Shown here in pieces: positions 1 through 8,779 of a stretch of 19,222 bases of DNA. The notes under the pieces are model-generated. The model had not been told where the DNA came from. It did not search any database and saw only the letters and a list, made by a program, of their open reading frames with translations. The DNA is taken from the NCBI GenBank assembly GCA_028679985.1, contig JAJRAH010000121.1, positions 1-19,222 on the forward strand. The letters are read 5' to 3'. The stretch comes from Methanomassiliicoccales archaeon (GTDB lineage Archaea > Thermoplasmatota > Thermoplasmata > Methanomassiliicoccales > JACIVX01). Within the stretch, counting starts at the first letter, position 1; each line of letters starts with the position of its first letter. The position numbers were made by a program, and so were the translations under genes.

Positions 1-298
1 ATGGGGGTTTCGGAGGTCACTTATTGGATACACAGAGGCCTTCGGAGGAAATAGGAACGTGAGTTTCAACGGACGAATGAGATGCGATCTGGAGGATCCT
101 ATGATGCCCTCTAGCGAACATCGCCTCTCTCGCATGAGCAGCAGGTGACCGACTACTATACGCAGATACCACTAAGACGAACAGCGAGGAATTCTTGGAA
201 AATAAAATCTGGCTAACAGACCTCGCAAGCGATTTCGACATTGGAAAGATATTTTACCGCACGGGGTATTGTGACCAATCGAGCAGGAGGTCACCGTC
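1..298. other. Noncoding left edge with inverted repeats
   Basis: I see no convincing gene here; the open stretches in all frames are short and do not look protein-like. Visible structure: GGTCACTT (15-22) can pair with AGGTGACC (143-150, one G-T wobble), enclosing ATGCGA (82-87) against TCGCAT (130-135). Further right, GCGAGG (184-189) pairs with CCTCGC (221-226), and a small hairpin TCTG/CAGA (208-211/217-220) stacks directly on that 3' arm. This could be an unrecognised structured RNA, the tail of something starting outside the window, or chance. I recognise no known RNA family in it. The right end carries the promoter and ribosome binding site of the next gene. Confidence 0.4.
249..256 (+). 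promoter_or_regulatory. TATA-like box for the rnp4-yhbY-serS operon
   Basis: ATATTTTA preceded by a purine-rich BRE-like GAAAG. An archaeal start site about 25 nt downstream would fall near 276, giving a leader of roughly 20 nt before the start at 299. Only one candidate box is seen, so this is moderate evidence. Confidence 0.4.
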
Positions 299-652
299 AC
301 GGCAAGACGCAGGGTTTCAGACCGCGAGGCCAGGGAGATCGCGAGGAAGAGGATAGTGAAACTACTGAGCCTGGCCGAGGAAGAGGCCCGGGCAGATAGA
401 ATGGAACGCGGAAGACGATACGTCCAGCTTGCCACGAAGATCGGCATGAGAACGAACACCCCGATGCCGAGAGGCTTCATGTATTGCCGTAGTTGCCTGT
501 TGCCCCTAATTCCTGGCAAGAATTGTCGCGTCAGACTGAGGTCGAACAGGGTAGTGACTCACTGTCTCGAGTGCGATGCCATTTATCGCAATCCGTACTT
601 GAGGGAGAAGAAGGAGAAGATCGAATGCAGAGTAGATCGAAGAGAGAGCTGA
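299..652 (+). CDS. rnp4: RNase P protein component 4 (Rpp21-like), apparent ACG start
   Basis: Protein subunit of archaeal RNase P, which removes 5' leaders from pre-tRNA; Rnp4 pairs with Rnp1 on the RNA's specificity domain (family knowledge). The reading frame holds the family pattern: an N-terminal helix (IARKRIVKLLSLAEEEA), then a zinc ribbon with CRSC and CLEC pairs separated by a basic PGKNCRVRLRSNR segment. The first canonical in-frame start is GTG at 356, which would cut off the conserved N-terminal helix. A GGAGGT Shine-Dalgarno at 286-291 lies 7 nt before an in-frame ACG at 299. Starting there gives (M)ARRRVSDREAREIARKRI, a family-like beginning, and a 117-residue protein of normal size. 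The frame is closed by TGA at 272-274. So the start is either a rare ACG or a T-to-C change or error in an ATG. The 3' end overlaps the next gene by 28 bp. Confidence 0.85.
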   Translation, partial: TARRRVSDREAREIARKRIVKLLSLAEEEARADRMERGRRYVQLATKIGMRTNTPMPRGFMYCRSCLLPLIPGKNCRVRLRSNRVVTHCLECDAIYRNPYLREKKEKIECRVDRRES

Positions 653-912
653 GAAAGAAGGGAAGCGAGATCAAGCCTACGGTGCACATAGGAAAGGATG
701 GAATCACCGATGGCCTGATCGAAGAAATCAAGATCCAGGTCAAGAAGCACAAACTGGTGAAGATACGGATCCTCCCATCCGTCGAGAGACAAAAGGACGA
801 GATCGCGAACGAGCTTGCAGCGAGAACTTCCTCACATCTGGTGGAGATCAGAGGCAACACGGTTCTTCTGTGCGAGGATAGCCTTTTTGAAGTTGGAAGG
901 CGTTCCCATTAG
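625..912 (+). CDS. yhbY: CRM-domain (YhbY family) RNA-binding protein
   Basis: Small 95-residue protein that is essentially one CRM domain, a fold linked to ribosome-associated RNA binding (YhbY in bacteria, CRM splicing factors in plants). Seen in the sequence: a basic start (SKRELRKKG), PTVHIGKDGITDGLIEEI containing the G-K-D-G loop typical of the domain, a KLVKIRIL strand, then the IANELAARTSSHLVEIRGNTVLL core. The ATG at 625 is preceded by GGAG at 613-616. Although the same frame is open further upstream to 493, that extension only overlaps rnp4 and is not family-like. The gene begins inside the end of rnp4, which suggests translational coupling, and ends 14 bp before serS. Its RNA target cannot be told from sequence; a ribosomal or tRNA-linked role fits the neighbours. 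Confidence 0.88.
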   Translation: MQSRSKRELRKKGSEIKPTVHIGKDGITDGLIEEIKIQVKKHKLVKIRILPSVERQKDEIANELAARTSSHLVEIRGNTVLLCEDSLFEVGRRSH

Positions 913-926
913 ATCAGGGTGATCTA

Positions 927-2189
927 TTGCTGGATGTCGCGACGATCAGGGCGAATCCCGACCTCGTGAGAACCGCCCTCAGGAACAGAGGGTACCCCGA
1001 AGACGTTCTGGATGAGTTCCTGAGAATCGACAACGGATGGCGCAAGAGAGTGGAGGAAAGCAACCAGCTGAAGCGCCTCAGGAACGATGTCGCGGAACAG
1101 ATGCCTAAGCTGAAGGGCGACGAGAAAAAAGTGAAGATAGAAGAGATGAAAAGAGTCGCGGAACGGATCAAACAACTGGATACCGAAATCGCGTCTCTCG
1201 ATTCCTCGAGAACAGAGGTCGTTCTGAACATCCCAAACATTCCGCACGAGTCGGTGCCAGTAGGTCACTCAAGCGAAGAGAATGTCACGGTGAGGGAGTT
1301 TGGCAAGCCCAGGACGTTCGACTTCGTTCCAAAGCCGCACTTCGAGATCGGAGAGGACCTCGATATCATTGATTTTATCAGGGGAGCGAAGATTACGGGC
1401 AGCGGCTTTTATGTCATGAAGGGAGATGGCGCTCGCCTGGAGCGCTCCCTGATCAACTACATGTTGGACTTGCACAAGACGCAGGGATACACGGAGATAT
1501 TCCCACCAGCTATCGTGAATCGGCAGTCGGTCATCGGCACGGGTCAGTATCCGAAGCTGAAAGAAGATATGTACTGGGTGGAGAGGGACGACCTCTGGTT
1601 GAACCCCACCGCTGAAGTACCTGTGACCAACCTCCATTCTGACGAGATCTTCGATAAAGAGGACCTTCCGGTATACTATACCGCGTACCTGCCATCGTTC
1701 AGAAGAGAGGCGGGCAAGCACGCAGATACGCGAGGCATCATCAGAGTCCACCAGTTCAACAAGGTGGAGCTGGTGAAGTTCACACTCCCTGAGACGTCGT
1801 TTCTGGAACTTGAGACCTTACTGCAGGACGCCGAGGCGGTCGTGCAGGGTCTGGAACTACCCTACAGGATCATGAGCCTGTGCACGGGCGATCTCGGCTT
1901 CGCCTCGGCCAAGACCTACGATATCGAGACCCACGCACCCGGCATAAGCTCATGGCTTGAAGTGTCTTCGTGCAGCTGCTTCACAGATTTCCAGGCTAGG
2001 AGAGCCCGCGTCAAGTACAGGCCGGAGCCGCATTTGAAGAGCGAGTTCCTGCACACGTTGAATGGCTCGGGGATAGCGCTGCCGAGAACGGTCGCATCAG
2101 TCCTCGAGAACTACCAGAATAGGGACGGAACAGTCGCGATTCCAAATGCATTAAGGCCGTACATGCAGGAACAGGAAATCATTGAGTGA
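927..2189 (+). CDS. serS: Seryl-tRNA synthetase
   Basis: Class II aminoacyl-tRNA synthetase charging tRNA-Ser (and tRNA-Sec where present), cytoplasmic. It is 420 residues, normal for the common bacterial/archaeal type rather than the divergent methanogen type. Domains: an N-terminal coiled-coil tRNA-binding arm (about 1-100, alternating charged helices), then the class II core. Seen: NPTAEVP (226-232), motif 2 SFRREAG (257-263), and motif 3 GSGIALPRTVASVLENY (380-396), with ATP- and serine-site residues intact. Start is TTG at 927 with AGGGTGAT (917-924) upstream, itself reaching back to the stop of the previous gene. Third gene of a translation-related operon; it is followed after 33 bp by a convergent gene. 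Confidence 0.96.
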   Translation: MLDVATIRANPDLVRTALRNRGYPEDVLDEFLRIDNGWRKRVEESNQLKRLRNDVAEQMPKLKGDEKKVKIEEMKRVAERIKQLDTEIASLDSSRTEVVLNIPNIPHESVPVGHSSEENVTVREFGKPRTFDFVPKPHFEIGEDLDIIDFIRGAKITGSGFYVMKGDGARLERSLINYMLDLHKTQGYTEIFPPAIVNRQSVIGTGQYPKLKEDMYWVERDDLWLNPTAEVPVTNLHSDEIFDKEDLPVYYTAYLPSFRREAGKHADTRGIIRVHQFNKVELVKFTLPETSFLELETLLQDAEAVVQGLELPYRIMSLCTGDLGFASAKTYDIETHAPGISSWLEVSSCSCFTDFQARRARVKYRPEPHLKSEFLHTLNGSGIALPRTVASVLENYQNRDGTVAIPNALRPYMQEQEIIE

Positions 2190-2222
2190 CAGTCCATCTG
2201 CACCGAAATGTTACCTTTGCCC

Positions 2223-3551
2223 TCAATCAAACAGAACCATGTATCCATTCGCTTGGAACACGTCCTGAATCTTGAATATGAGGTCCGAGCGAATCTTGCG
2301 CTCGCTTGCAGCATCCTTCGTGTAAGCGACGACGTCGTATCTTATTCTGTTCTCCCCGATATCGAGTGCGAAAACCGTCGGTTTCGGTTCTGCAACCACA
2401 CCGCTGACTTGCCCGGCAGCTGTCATCACGCACTTCTCGACCTCTGAGTGGGAGATGTCATATGAGACTTCGAAGGTCACGGAGATCCCGTACGTGCCAG
2501 AGCGGGTGTAGTTGAATATCTTGTCCTCAAAGAGCTCGCTGTTCGGCACGTCGACAATCTCCCCTTCCAGCGTTTTGACCTTTGTGAAGACGAGACCCCG
2601 CTCGATCACGTCGCCCACGAGATCTCCGCAGATCCTGACCCTGTCTCCTGACTCAAATGGGCTCACGTCCATTATCGCTAATCCGGACACGACGTTCCTG
2701 ATTGTCGGGTAAGAGAGTGCTATCCCAAGGCAAACAAAGATGAATGTTATGGCGACAAGCACAAGGCCCACCGATGGAAGGCCCATTAGGGATAGGAGAC
2801 TGAATATGGCCGTCAGGAATGCGATCAGATACAAGGCGTACCTTATGGCGACCTTGAAGAGATCGATCGCCTGGGGGTTGAACTTCTTAGTTCTGAATTT
2901 GAAATCCTCAAGAATCGCTTCGACTAGCTTGACTACGAAGTAGATCGCGATGATTATTACGATCGTCGACATGATGCCGGCGACGTTGTTCTCAAGGAAG
3001 TCCCCGAGAGCCGAGATAGGATCGATCCCGGGGATCATTGCCAGGGCAATGATGATGACTATGATCGAGCTGATGATGTAGACGACGTAGCTCAGGAACA
3101 GACTCGTGAATTCGACAGCACTGGTGTGAAGCGTCTCTCCCGTCGTCGATTTTATCCTCGCTCTTCTCGAAAGTCTTCGGAGGATCTTCACGATAAGCAT
3201 GGCTAGGAGGACGACTACTATTATCAGGATGATGTCCAGTATGTATCCGAGAAGGCTCTCCCAGACAAACTCTTTGAAGAAGGGGGATATGAGCGAGGCC
3301 ACGTAAATCGCGAAAAAGACAAGTACGATTATGATCACTACTTTGACCACGAGGTCGAGGAACTCGACGACGTCGGAATCGAGATACTTGCCTTCCTTCC
3401 GCTTCAACTTCTCGAAGTGCTTCGAGATATACGACCATATGTACAGTGAGACGGTGAAGAGTGCAATGATTGCAAGAATCGCCCAGCCATAGTCCTGCAT
3501 CCACTGAGTGTCTCCTATTGCCAGTGAAGTGCCGCTTGGCAGGGCATCCAT
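2223..3551 (-). CDS. MscS-family mechanosensitive ion channel
   Basis: Integral membrane channel, 442 residues, expected to open under membrane tension and relieve osmotic shock. The N-terminal two thirds are about six strongly hydrophobic segments (roughly residues 20-40, 65-95, 100-120, 150-175, 190-215 and 235-285). The last runs into the pore-lining helix and the MscS beta domain: ESGDRVRICGDLVGDVIERG, then TKVKTLEGEIVDVPNSELFEDKIFNYTR, matching the family's GDVxxxGL and (I/V)PNS motifs. A cytosolic alpha/beta domain follows. It is longer than E. coli MscS because of extra N-terminal helices, as in many archaeal members. The ATG at 3551 lies about 25 nt from a TATA-like box, so the transcript is probably leaderless. 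It is convergent with serS and downstream of, same strand as, the large exported protein. Confidence 0.92.
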   Translation of the reverse strand: MDALPSGTSLAIGDTQWMQDYGWAILAIIALFTVSLYIWSYISKHFEKLKRKEGKYLDSDVVEFLDLVVKVVIIIVLVFFAIYVASLISPFFKEFVWESLLGYILDIILIIVVVLLAMLIVKILRRLSRRARIKSTTGETLHTSAVEFTSLFLSYVVYIISSIIVIIIALAMIPGIDPISALGDFLENNVAGIMSTIVIIIAIYFVVKLVEAILEDFKFRTKKFNPQAIDLFKVAIRYALYLIAFLTAIFSLLSLMGLPSVGLVLVAITFIFVCLGIALSYPTIRNVVSGLAIMDVSPFESGDRVRICGDLVGDVIERGLVFTKVKTLEGEIVDVPNSELFEDKIFNYTRSGTYGISVTFEVSYDISHSEVEKCVMTAAGQVSGVVAEPKPTVFALDIGENRIRYDVVAYTKDAASERKIRSDLIFKIQDVFQANGYMVLFD

Positions 3552-3570
3552 ATCGCAGAGTATCAGCGAA

Positions 3571-3579
3571 TAATATTAA
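3571..3579 (-). promoter_or_regulatory. TATA-like box for the MscS gene
   Basis: On the minus strand this reads TAATATTA within CTTAATATTATTCG. Its centre is about 25 nt upstream of the ATG at 3551, so transcription would begin at or beside the start codon. Confidence 0.45.
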
Positions 3580-3635
3580 GTAACTTGGGGAACGGCCGAG
3601 GGTCGTTCTCACGGGCCGGCCGTCGCCCCGATCGG

Positions 3636-6600
3636 TCAGGTTTCGTAGATGCTCGCCTTGAATATCCACAGGGTCGTGAGCTTGTTCGAATCGACGCCGA
3701 AAACGAGAGGGAGCATCGCTCCGGGTATGTCCGAGACGCACACCCCGAAGTCGATCTGCCCCTTCCCGAGGTCCTCTCCGAACACGCCACCTATGAACGC
3801 GACGTTCGCTTCAATCACGGCATCCATTCTGAACTGCAGTCCTTCGGCCGCTCCCGATATCATCCTGGGGAATCCGATTCTTCCGAAGGCGCTCGCCCGC
3901 ACATAGACATCCTCAGCGATGCTCGAGCTGGCGCGATTGTGTGAGGTCGAACTGTACGGATTCGTCAACCCCTTGACCGCATCGACCACAGCCTCGCCGA
4001 TCCACCTGAGCGCTTTCTCGATCGCCTCTCCTGTGGCGACGAGGCTGAGGGTGAAGCCGGCGGCCGCGGAAGATGTGATATCGTGTATCGATATCTCGAC
4101 GTAGAATCTTATCTCAAGTATCGAATCCGAGACGAGATCGAGACATCGATCGAGAACGCGGTCAATCACATGTCTTGCTGCCTTCCCAAGCGTTGTCAGA
4201 CTGGCATTTCCTGGCTTGGCCTCGGCGAGTGAATCGATTGCGCAGTCCAGCAGTATCCCTTTGATGTCGATGACGTCAGTATGTCTGAAAGTCTTCTTGC
4301 TGTTGGCCGCATCGAACGTCTCATCCCTGAAGACCCAACGGTCCGATCCGTCGTGGATTCTCTGCCATGTTCTCCCGTCGTTGTAATAGTCTGTCGTCCA
4401 AGGGGTGCAGTCGACGCGGTTACCATCCTGATCCATCAGTATCGCGCACTCTGAGAGCGGGAACTTGCTTTCGCCGCCGTTGTCGAGGACCTGTCCCCTC
4501 AGCACATATGTCATGCGAGAATGCGATTTGATGACCGTTTCGCCAAGCGACTCGATTCTCTGGATTCCGTGTGCGGTTTCGATCGTCCAGCCGACCATGT
4601 TGAAGGACCCGTCCGTCGGATTGAATATCTCGACCCATTCTCTGTCGTAATCGGCACCCGGGGGATTCTGCTCGAACTCATTGATCATCGGATTGTCTGC
4701 GAACGGGCTGTTGTATTTCACATCGAGACCGGCATCTATGGATGCCGCTCCTCCCGGAACGGGAATCGGGATGTTCGACAGGAAATCGCCTACGCCCGGT
4801 ACCTCGGAGAGAGAAAGTCTGAACTGATCATACTGAACGACCTCGGGAATAGTGAGTTCTATGACGTGTCTTCCCAGTTCGCCTTTCACCTCGACGAAGT
4901 GGTTGAACAGCTTCATCAAAGGATCAACGATGATCTCCACTGCCCAACGATCGGTCCTTAGCGTGGCATTCGCGAGCAGATCGTAGTCGCCTGAGCCCAA
5001 CTTCACGAACCGTGTTGAAAGCGATATAGTCGCACCGAACGCCGCGAGCGAACAAGTGATTTTCAACATGTCCTTCGCACTTCTCAAGCTCAGGTCCAAC
5101 ACATTCGTCTCGATTGAGAATTTCAAACCAAAGATCGTTATGTTGAACGATATCGATCCGAACGCGGCCGACACGGACTCCGCGACCCATCCGATCAAGT
5201 CCGAAACCAGGCCAGCGAAGAAATCCCTTACGCTCTCGACCATCGTCTGCAAGACGTTCGATATGAAGGCGACGGCCTTGGCGGAGAATGCAATAAGAGA
5301 TGAGAACATCGATTGGAGGAACGAGAAAACCTTCGAGACGCCATGCGATATGAAGCCGATACCTTCGACGATCTTCGACCATATGCTCTCGAGAAACTTC
5401 ACTACGTCCCCTAGGAGAGTGGCAGACGGCCTATAGTCCACGCCCTCCAGTGGCCAACAACTGCTGACGACGACCGTGAAGACCGCCGAGAAGGGTATGG
5501 AGGAGTCGATCTCGAAATCATCCCCCCGCATCAGAAGCGCCCAGCATGTATCATTCGAGACGAGGGTGGTGTCGAGTCTGCCTTCGAAACCTACCTCCCA
5601 TTGAGAAGTGTAGGGGGTCATCGTCATGTTCCCGAAGTCAGTCAAGTGCCTATTTGGGTAGTATTCTGAGTCGATTGGGTACTCCCACGGCTTCTTGATC
5701 TCGATGCTCAGATTCTCACTACATGTTCCTGCAATCGTGGATCCGAGCACACCGAAAGAACTGGGAGAGAATCCGAAATCTAGACTCTCCGTGATCTCAA
5801 GACCTCCTTCAGATAGAAGTCTGCATCCTTCGGAGGATGGAGTCTGCACCGTGATCCGGTCCGCTCTGAACTTGAGGCATTCTCCGACGTCGGTGATGAG
5901 TCGAGATACGAAGCCGGAGAGTAGGTTCTCGACGCCCGGCAACCCTTCCACGGCCCCTCGAGCTACCTGCACAAGCGCGTTTTGAAGGTACGAAGGCGAT
6001 TCGAGATTGCCGAACACCTTTCGGAATAGGTCGACCTTGCCGATGGCTCCAGCGTCGAATGCTCCTTCAACTTCCTCCTTCACACCCCATATCCCGGACA
6101 GCTTGATCTCCCAATAGACCCTGTATGTCGCATCTTCGATCTCCTCATCGGTGAAGCCGGAAAGTTCCGTACCAGCTCCCTCCACGAGCCGTCCGGCGAG
6201 CGTTTTGAACACGGATTCGATGGAATCATTCCTCTTGAATATCTCCTGCCAGTATGAGTCAATGAACCTCACGAGGGACTCTCCCATGCTATCGATGAGT
6301 CTTACAGACTTCTCTGCATACCCGAAGGCTGGTGCCATCCAGCTCTCCCTGTTCAGGATTGCGGACTCCACCTCCCTCTCAAGCTCCTCGATGTAGTCAG
6401 AGCGATCCCGGGGATCGAGCGAAATGTCGATCTCTGGCATACTCGAATCCGATGCGATGCCGATGGAGACGGACTTGACAAAACTGTCTAGGGCTTCCGC
6501 GAGCTCGAATGTCTGCACTTTATAGTCGATGTAGAATGCCTTCCAAGCGTCTGAAGCAAGAATATCGACCGAGGGGAAATCGACCTCGTAGATGCCACTG

Positions 6601-7922
6601 AGGACGACAGGGCGACCCTCATCAAGATGGTTGAAGAACACCATTCTATGATCTGGCACTTCAACAACTGCGTTGGGATATCCGTAGTTGACATATCTGT
6701 AGGATGATTCGGGATAGCCGCTCTGCTCCAATCTGCTGCGCATCCAGTTGACGATCGACTCGTGAAGAGCGTCCTTGTTCAGCATTCGGCCGAGTATCTC
6801 CGTAAGGCCGATCTCTATCGAGTCGCCGGTTTCCTCGATGAATCTCAGCACGTCCATCACCTGGAAATAGTCAAGCCATCGCAGCACAAGGATGTCCGCA
6901 AAGGCGTAGAGACTCTCGGCGAGCAATGCCTTGAGATCGTATCTGCCTGAGCCGTACAGTCTGAGGAACAGATCGGCCGGATCTAGCGTTCCTCCCCTCT
7001 TCAGGTCATCGATGACAGTCGTCACTTCCGAGAATCCCATCCGTGACATTGTCTCGACGAATGTCATGATAAAGTCTTCATCAAAGGAACGGAGGTGGCT
7101 GCCCTGCTCGAGCAGGACAGCTAGATTGATGGCATTCACCACGTCCTCCTTCGTTAGTATCTCGTCGGTGCCCTGCCCCCCATCCCTTGAACTCGACCCG
7201 AATCCTCTCAGAACTCGTTCCTGTGCAAGCGCGGACAGCTCATATCTCACTATGTTCTCGAACTCGCTCTTGCCCCCGGACAAAGCGTCGGAAAGAGCTT
7301 GAAGTCTGTTCGAGATCAGTGGCAATGGGAGATACAGCTCCCTGCTGATCTCGAAGTGTCTTGCGAGAAACCCGCTGGTACTCTTGACCTCGACTGTGAA
7401 TGTCCCGGTGAGAAGAAGATAGGCAGGGACCGATGACATCTTCCAATCGACCGTCGCTTCTTGACCTGCATTGGTCATCTCGGGGTAGAGATCGTTCAAA
7501 GCCATCCGAAGAAACGAAAGCGATACGTCCGACTCGTTTATCCGCACATCAAATCCGCCGACGAGCTTTGGATATTCGATCGCCAATCTCTCCCGTATCA
7601 GAGATTCGAACTCGCGTCGGAGCAGAGACTCGTTCAGCGCTCCCACTTCCCGAACCGCATCGATTGCCAGTCCATACGAGGTCTGCTCGAACTCAATGGA
7701 GCATCTCGAGGCCACTTCCCTCATTGATTCTATGTCCTCGACAGAGACGGAGGCGCCGTCTTCCTTTAGGTTCATGCCACAGATCAAGACTATGCTCGCA
7801 CTCGATAGCACGAGAATGAGTACAGCGACAACCGAGAAGGGCATCTGCGCCTTCTTCGACTTGCAGAGACTGTCGATCCTTGCAAGGCTGATCGCTCCTG
7901 GAAAACGTCCGGGTCCTGTCAT
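3636..7922 (-). CDS. Giant exported protein, pilin-like signal and lamin-tail domain
   Basis: Uncharacterised 1428-residue protein. Near the N-terminus, K24-A25-Q26-M27 followed by about 20 hydrophobic residues (PFSVVAVLILVLSSASIVLI) fits the archaeal class III (prepilin/archaellin) signal pattern, with predicted cleavage after A25. It is therefore probably processed by a PibD/FlaK-type peptidase and held at the cell surface. The long middle is rich in acidic and amphipathic helices, with a stretch of long hydrophobic/amphipathic helices near residues 840-950. At about residues 1075-1220 lies a lamin-tail (LTD) fold: NEFEQNPPGADYDREWVEIFN, then a GW strand, SGxx-like turns, and a DxxGxxVD strand, typical of extracellular LTDs. 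The frame also opens at TTG 7928, but ATG 7922 sits about 27 nt from a TATA box and is preferred. Function is unknown; a structural surface or pilus-like role is inference. Confidence 0.85.
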   Translation of the reverse strand: MTGPGRFPGAISLARIDSLCKSKKAQMPFSVVAVLILVLSSASIVLICGMNLKEDGASVSVEDIESMREVASRCSIEFEQTSYGLAIDAVREVGALNESLLRREFESLIRERLAIEYPKLVGGFDVRINESDVSLSFLRMALNDLYPEMTNAGQEATVDWKMSSVPAYLLLTGTFTVEVKSTSGFLARHFEISRELYLPLPLISNRLQALSDALSGGKSEFENIVRYELSALAQERVLRGFGSSSRDGGQGTDEILTKEDVVNAINLAVLLEQGSHLRSFDEDFIMTFVETMSRMGFSEVTTVIDDLKRGGTLDPADLFLRLYGSGRYDLKALLAESLYAFADILVLRWLDYFQVMDVLRFIEETGDSIEIGLTEILGRMLNKDALHESIVNWMRSRLEQSGYPESSYRYVNYGYPNAVVEVPDHRMVFFNHLDEGRPVVLSGIYEVDFPSVDILASDAWKAFYIDYKVQTFELAEALDSFVKSVSIGIASDSSMPEIDISLDPRDRSDYIEELEREVESAILNRESWMAPAFGYAEKSVRLIDSMGESLVRFIDSYWQEIFKRNDSIESVFKTLAGRLVEGAGTELSGFTDEEIEDATYRVYWEIKLSGIWGVKEEVEGAFDAGAIGKVDLFRKVFGNLESPSYLQNALVQVARGAVEGLPGVENLLSGFVSRLITDVGECLKFRADRITVQTPSSEGCRLLSEGGLEITESLDFGFSPSSFGVLGSTIAGTCSENLSIEIKKPWEYPIDSEYYPNRHLTDFGNMTMTPYTSQWEVGFEGRLDTTLVSNDTCWALLMRGDDFEIDSSIPFSAVFTVVVSSCWPLEGVDYRPSATLLGDVVKFLESIWSKIVEGIGFISHGVSKVFSFLQSMFSSLIAFSAKAVAFISNVLQTMVESVRDFFAGLVSDLIGWVAESVSAAFGSISFNITIFGLKFSIETNVLDLSLRSAKDMLKITCSLAAFGATISLSTRFVKLGSGDYDLLANATLRTDRWAVEIIVDPLMKLFNHFVEVKGELGRHVIELTIPEVVQYDQFRLSLSEVPGVGDFLSNIPIPVPGGAASIDAGLDVKYNSPFADNPMINEFEQNPPGADYDREWVEIFNPTDGSFNMVGWTIETAHGIQRIESLGETVIKSHSRMTYVLRGQVLDNGGESKFPLSECAILMDQDGNRVDCTPWTTDYYNDGRTWQRIHDGSDRWVFRDETFDAANSKKTFRHTDVIDIKGILLDCAIDSLAEAKPGNASLTTLGKAARHVIDRVLDRCLDLVSDSILEIRFYVEISIHDITSSAAAGFTLSLVATGEAIEKALRWIGEAVVDAVKGLTNPYSSTSHNRASSSIAEDVYVRASAFGRIGFPRMISGAAEGLQFRMDAVIEANVAFIGGVFGEDLGKGQIDFGVCVSDIPGAMLPLVFGVDSNKLTTLWIFKASIYET

Positions 7923-7944
7923 CGCCAAGAGCTATCTGACATAG

Positions 7945-7952
7945 CATAAAAA
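7945..7952 (-). promoter_or_regulatory. TATA-like box for the giant exported protein
   Basis: Reads TTTTTATG on the minus strand. Its centre is about 26 nt upstream of ATG 7922, again implying a leaderless or nearly leaderless transcript. Confidence 0.45.
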
Positions 7953-8029
7953 CCGTTAGAGCTAACTGCAGCCTACCATCCGTTCTGTTGACCCAGGCCA
8001 GATGGCAGTTCTCCCTCCGAGAAGTGGAC

Positions 8030-8770
8030 TCACTTATCAGTCTTCTCGAGCACGGTCATCATGAATCCCTCAAGGTGCCGGGTGAGAAAGGGATTGTCAC
8101 TGAACCCGCAGATTGAGAGATCGGGGGCGGCGATCAATGCCATCTCTCCATCCCCGATGACGTCCGTAGCGATCAGATCGATCTTCCTATGAACTCTAGT
8201 ACAAGCTGGTACTTTCACAAAGGGTTCCGCAACAACGAGGACCTCGACGCCCCTCTTGACCGCATCTCTGAATCTCTGCGAGTGCGCCGCCCGAACGGCC
8301 TGCATTTGAGAAGTCGAGATGAGAAACCGTTGTCTGGATGCCTCCAGTATATCACCAATCTTCGACAAGACACGCTCCCTACCAGAGATCGTAAACACGA
8401 GCTGGGGCGTCCCCTTCTCGCTCAGCATGCCCCTGACGGATTCGAGCTTGTTGAAGGCGTTCTTGATGTCTTCGAGGATCCTTCCCTTGATGTCCTCCGT
8501 CGGGAGCGAGTGGAACATCACCGGCCGACCCTCACTCATGTCTACGAAGCCTTTCTCCTTCAATGACTGAAGAGCTTTGTAGGCGGACGTTCGGGGAATC
8601 TCCGCCACACTCGCAACCTCGTCGGCGGTGGCATGCTGCTGCACGATCAGACTGACGTACGCTTTGGCCTCGTAGTCAGATAGGCCGATCTTTCGGAGGA
8701 CGGCCGAAATCTCTCGATACTCTTCATCGATCCCCTTAAAGTCCAGTCTGAGCACATCGATAAGATCCAT
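8030..8770 (-). CDS. TrmB-family transcriptional regulator
   Basis: 246-residue DNA-binding regulator. The N-terminal winged helix-turn-helix is typical of TrmB: LRKIGLSDYEAKAYVSLI, then ATADEVASVAEIPRTSAYKALQSLKEKGFV as helix-turn-helix and wing. A coiled linker (residues about 85-110, EDIKNAFNKLESVRGML) and a C-terminal ligand or PLD-like domain follow (VFTISGRERVLSKIGDILEASRQRFLIS onward). It is shorter than the sugar-binding TrmB proteins (about 340 residues), so a sugar ligand should not be assumed. The frame runs on upstream to 9139, but that part overlaps the divergent gene and is not family-like. ATG 8770 is chosen, about 10 nt after the expected start site from the TATA box at 8801-8808. 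It is divergent from the lipid operon, with a perfect dyad in between, so local control of that operon and of itself is likely but inferred. Confidence 0.88.
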   Translation of the reverse strand: MDLIDVLRLDFKGIDEEYREISAVLRKIGLSDYEAKAYVSLIVQQHATADEVASVAEIPRTSAYKALQSLKEKGFVDMSEGRPVMFHSLPTEDIKGRILEDIKNAFNKLESVRGMLSEKGTPQLVFTISGRERVLSKIGDILEASRQRFLISTSQMQAVRAAHSQRFRDAVKRGVEVLVVAEPFVKVPACTRVHRKIDLIATDVIGDGEMALIAAPDLSICGFSDNPFLTRHLEGFMMTVLEKTDK

Positions 8771-8779
8771 GATATCGCT

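Noticed and set aside
17..241. Minus-strand 74-residue frame at the left edge
   Set aside because: Composition is not protein-like, there is no ribosome site, and no domain is recognisable.
493..624. Longer YhbY-type protein starting at 493
   Set aside because: The extension overlaps the conserved zinc-ribbon part of rnp4 and adds non-family sequence. ATG 625 has its own ribosome site.
4521..5436. Open frames on the plus strand inside the giant exported protein
   Set aside because: They are opposite-strand shadows of one long continuous frame that carries recognisable signal and lamin-tail motifs; no ribosome sites or domains.
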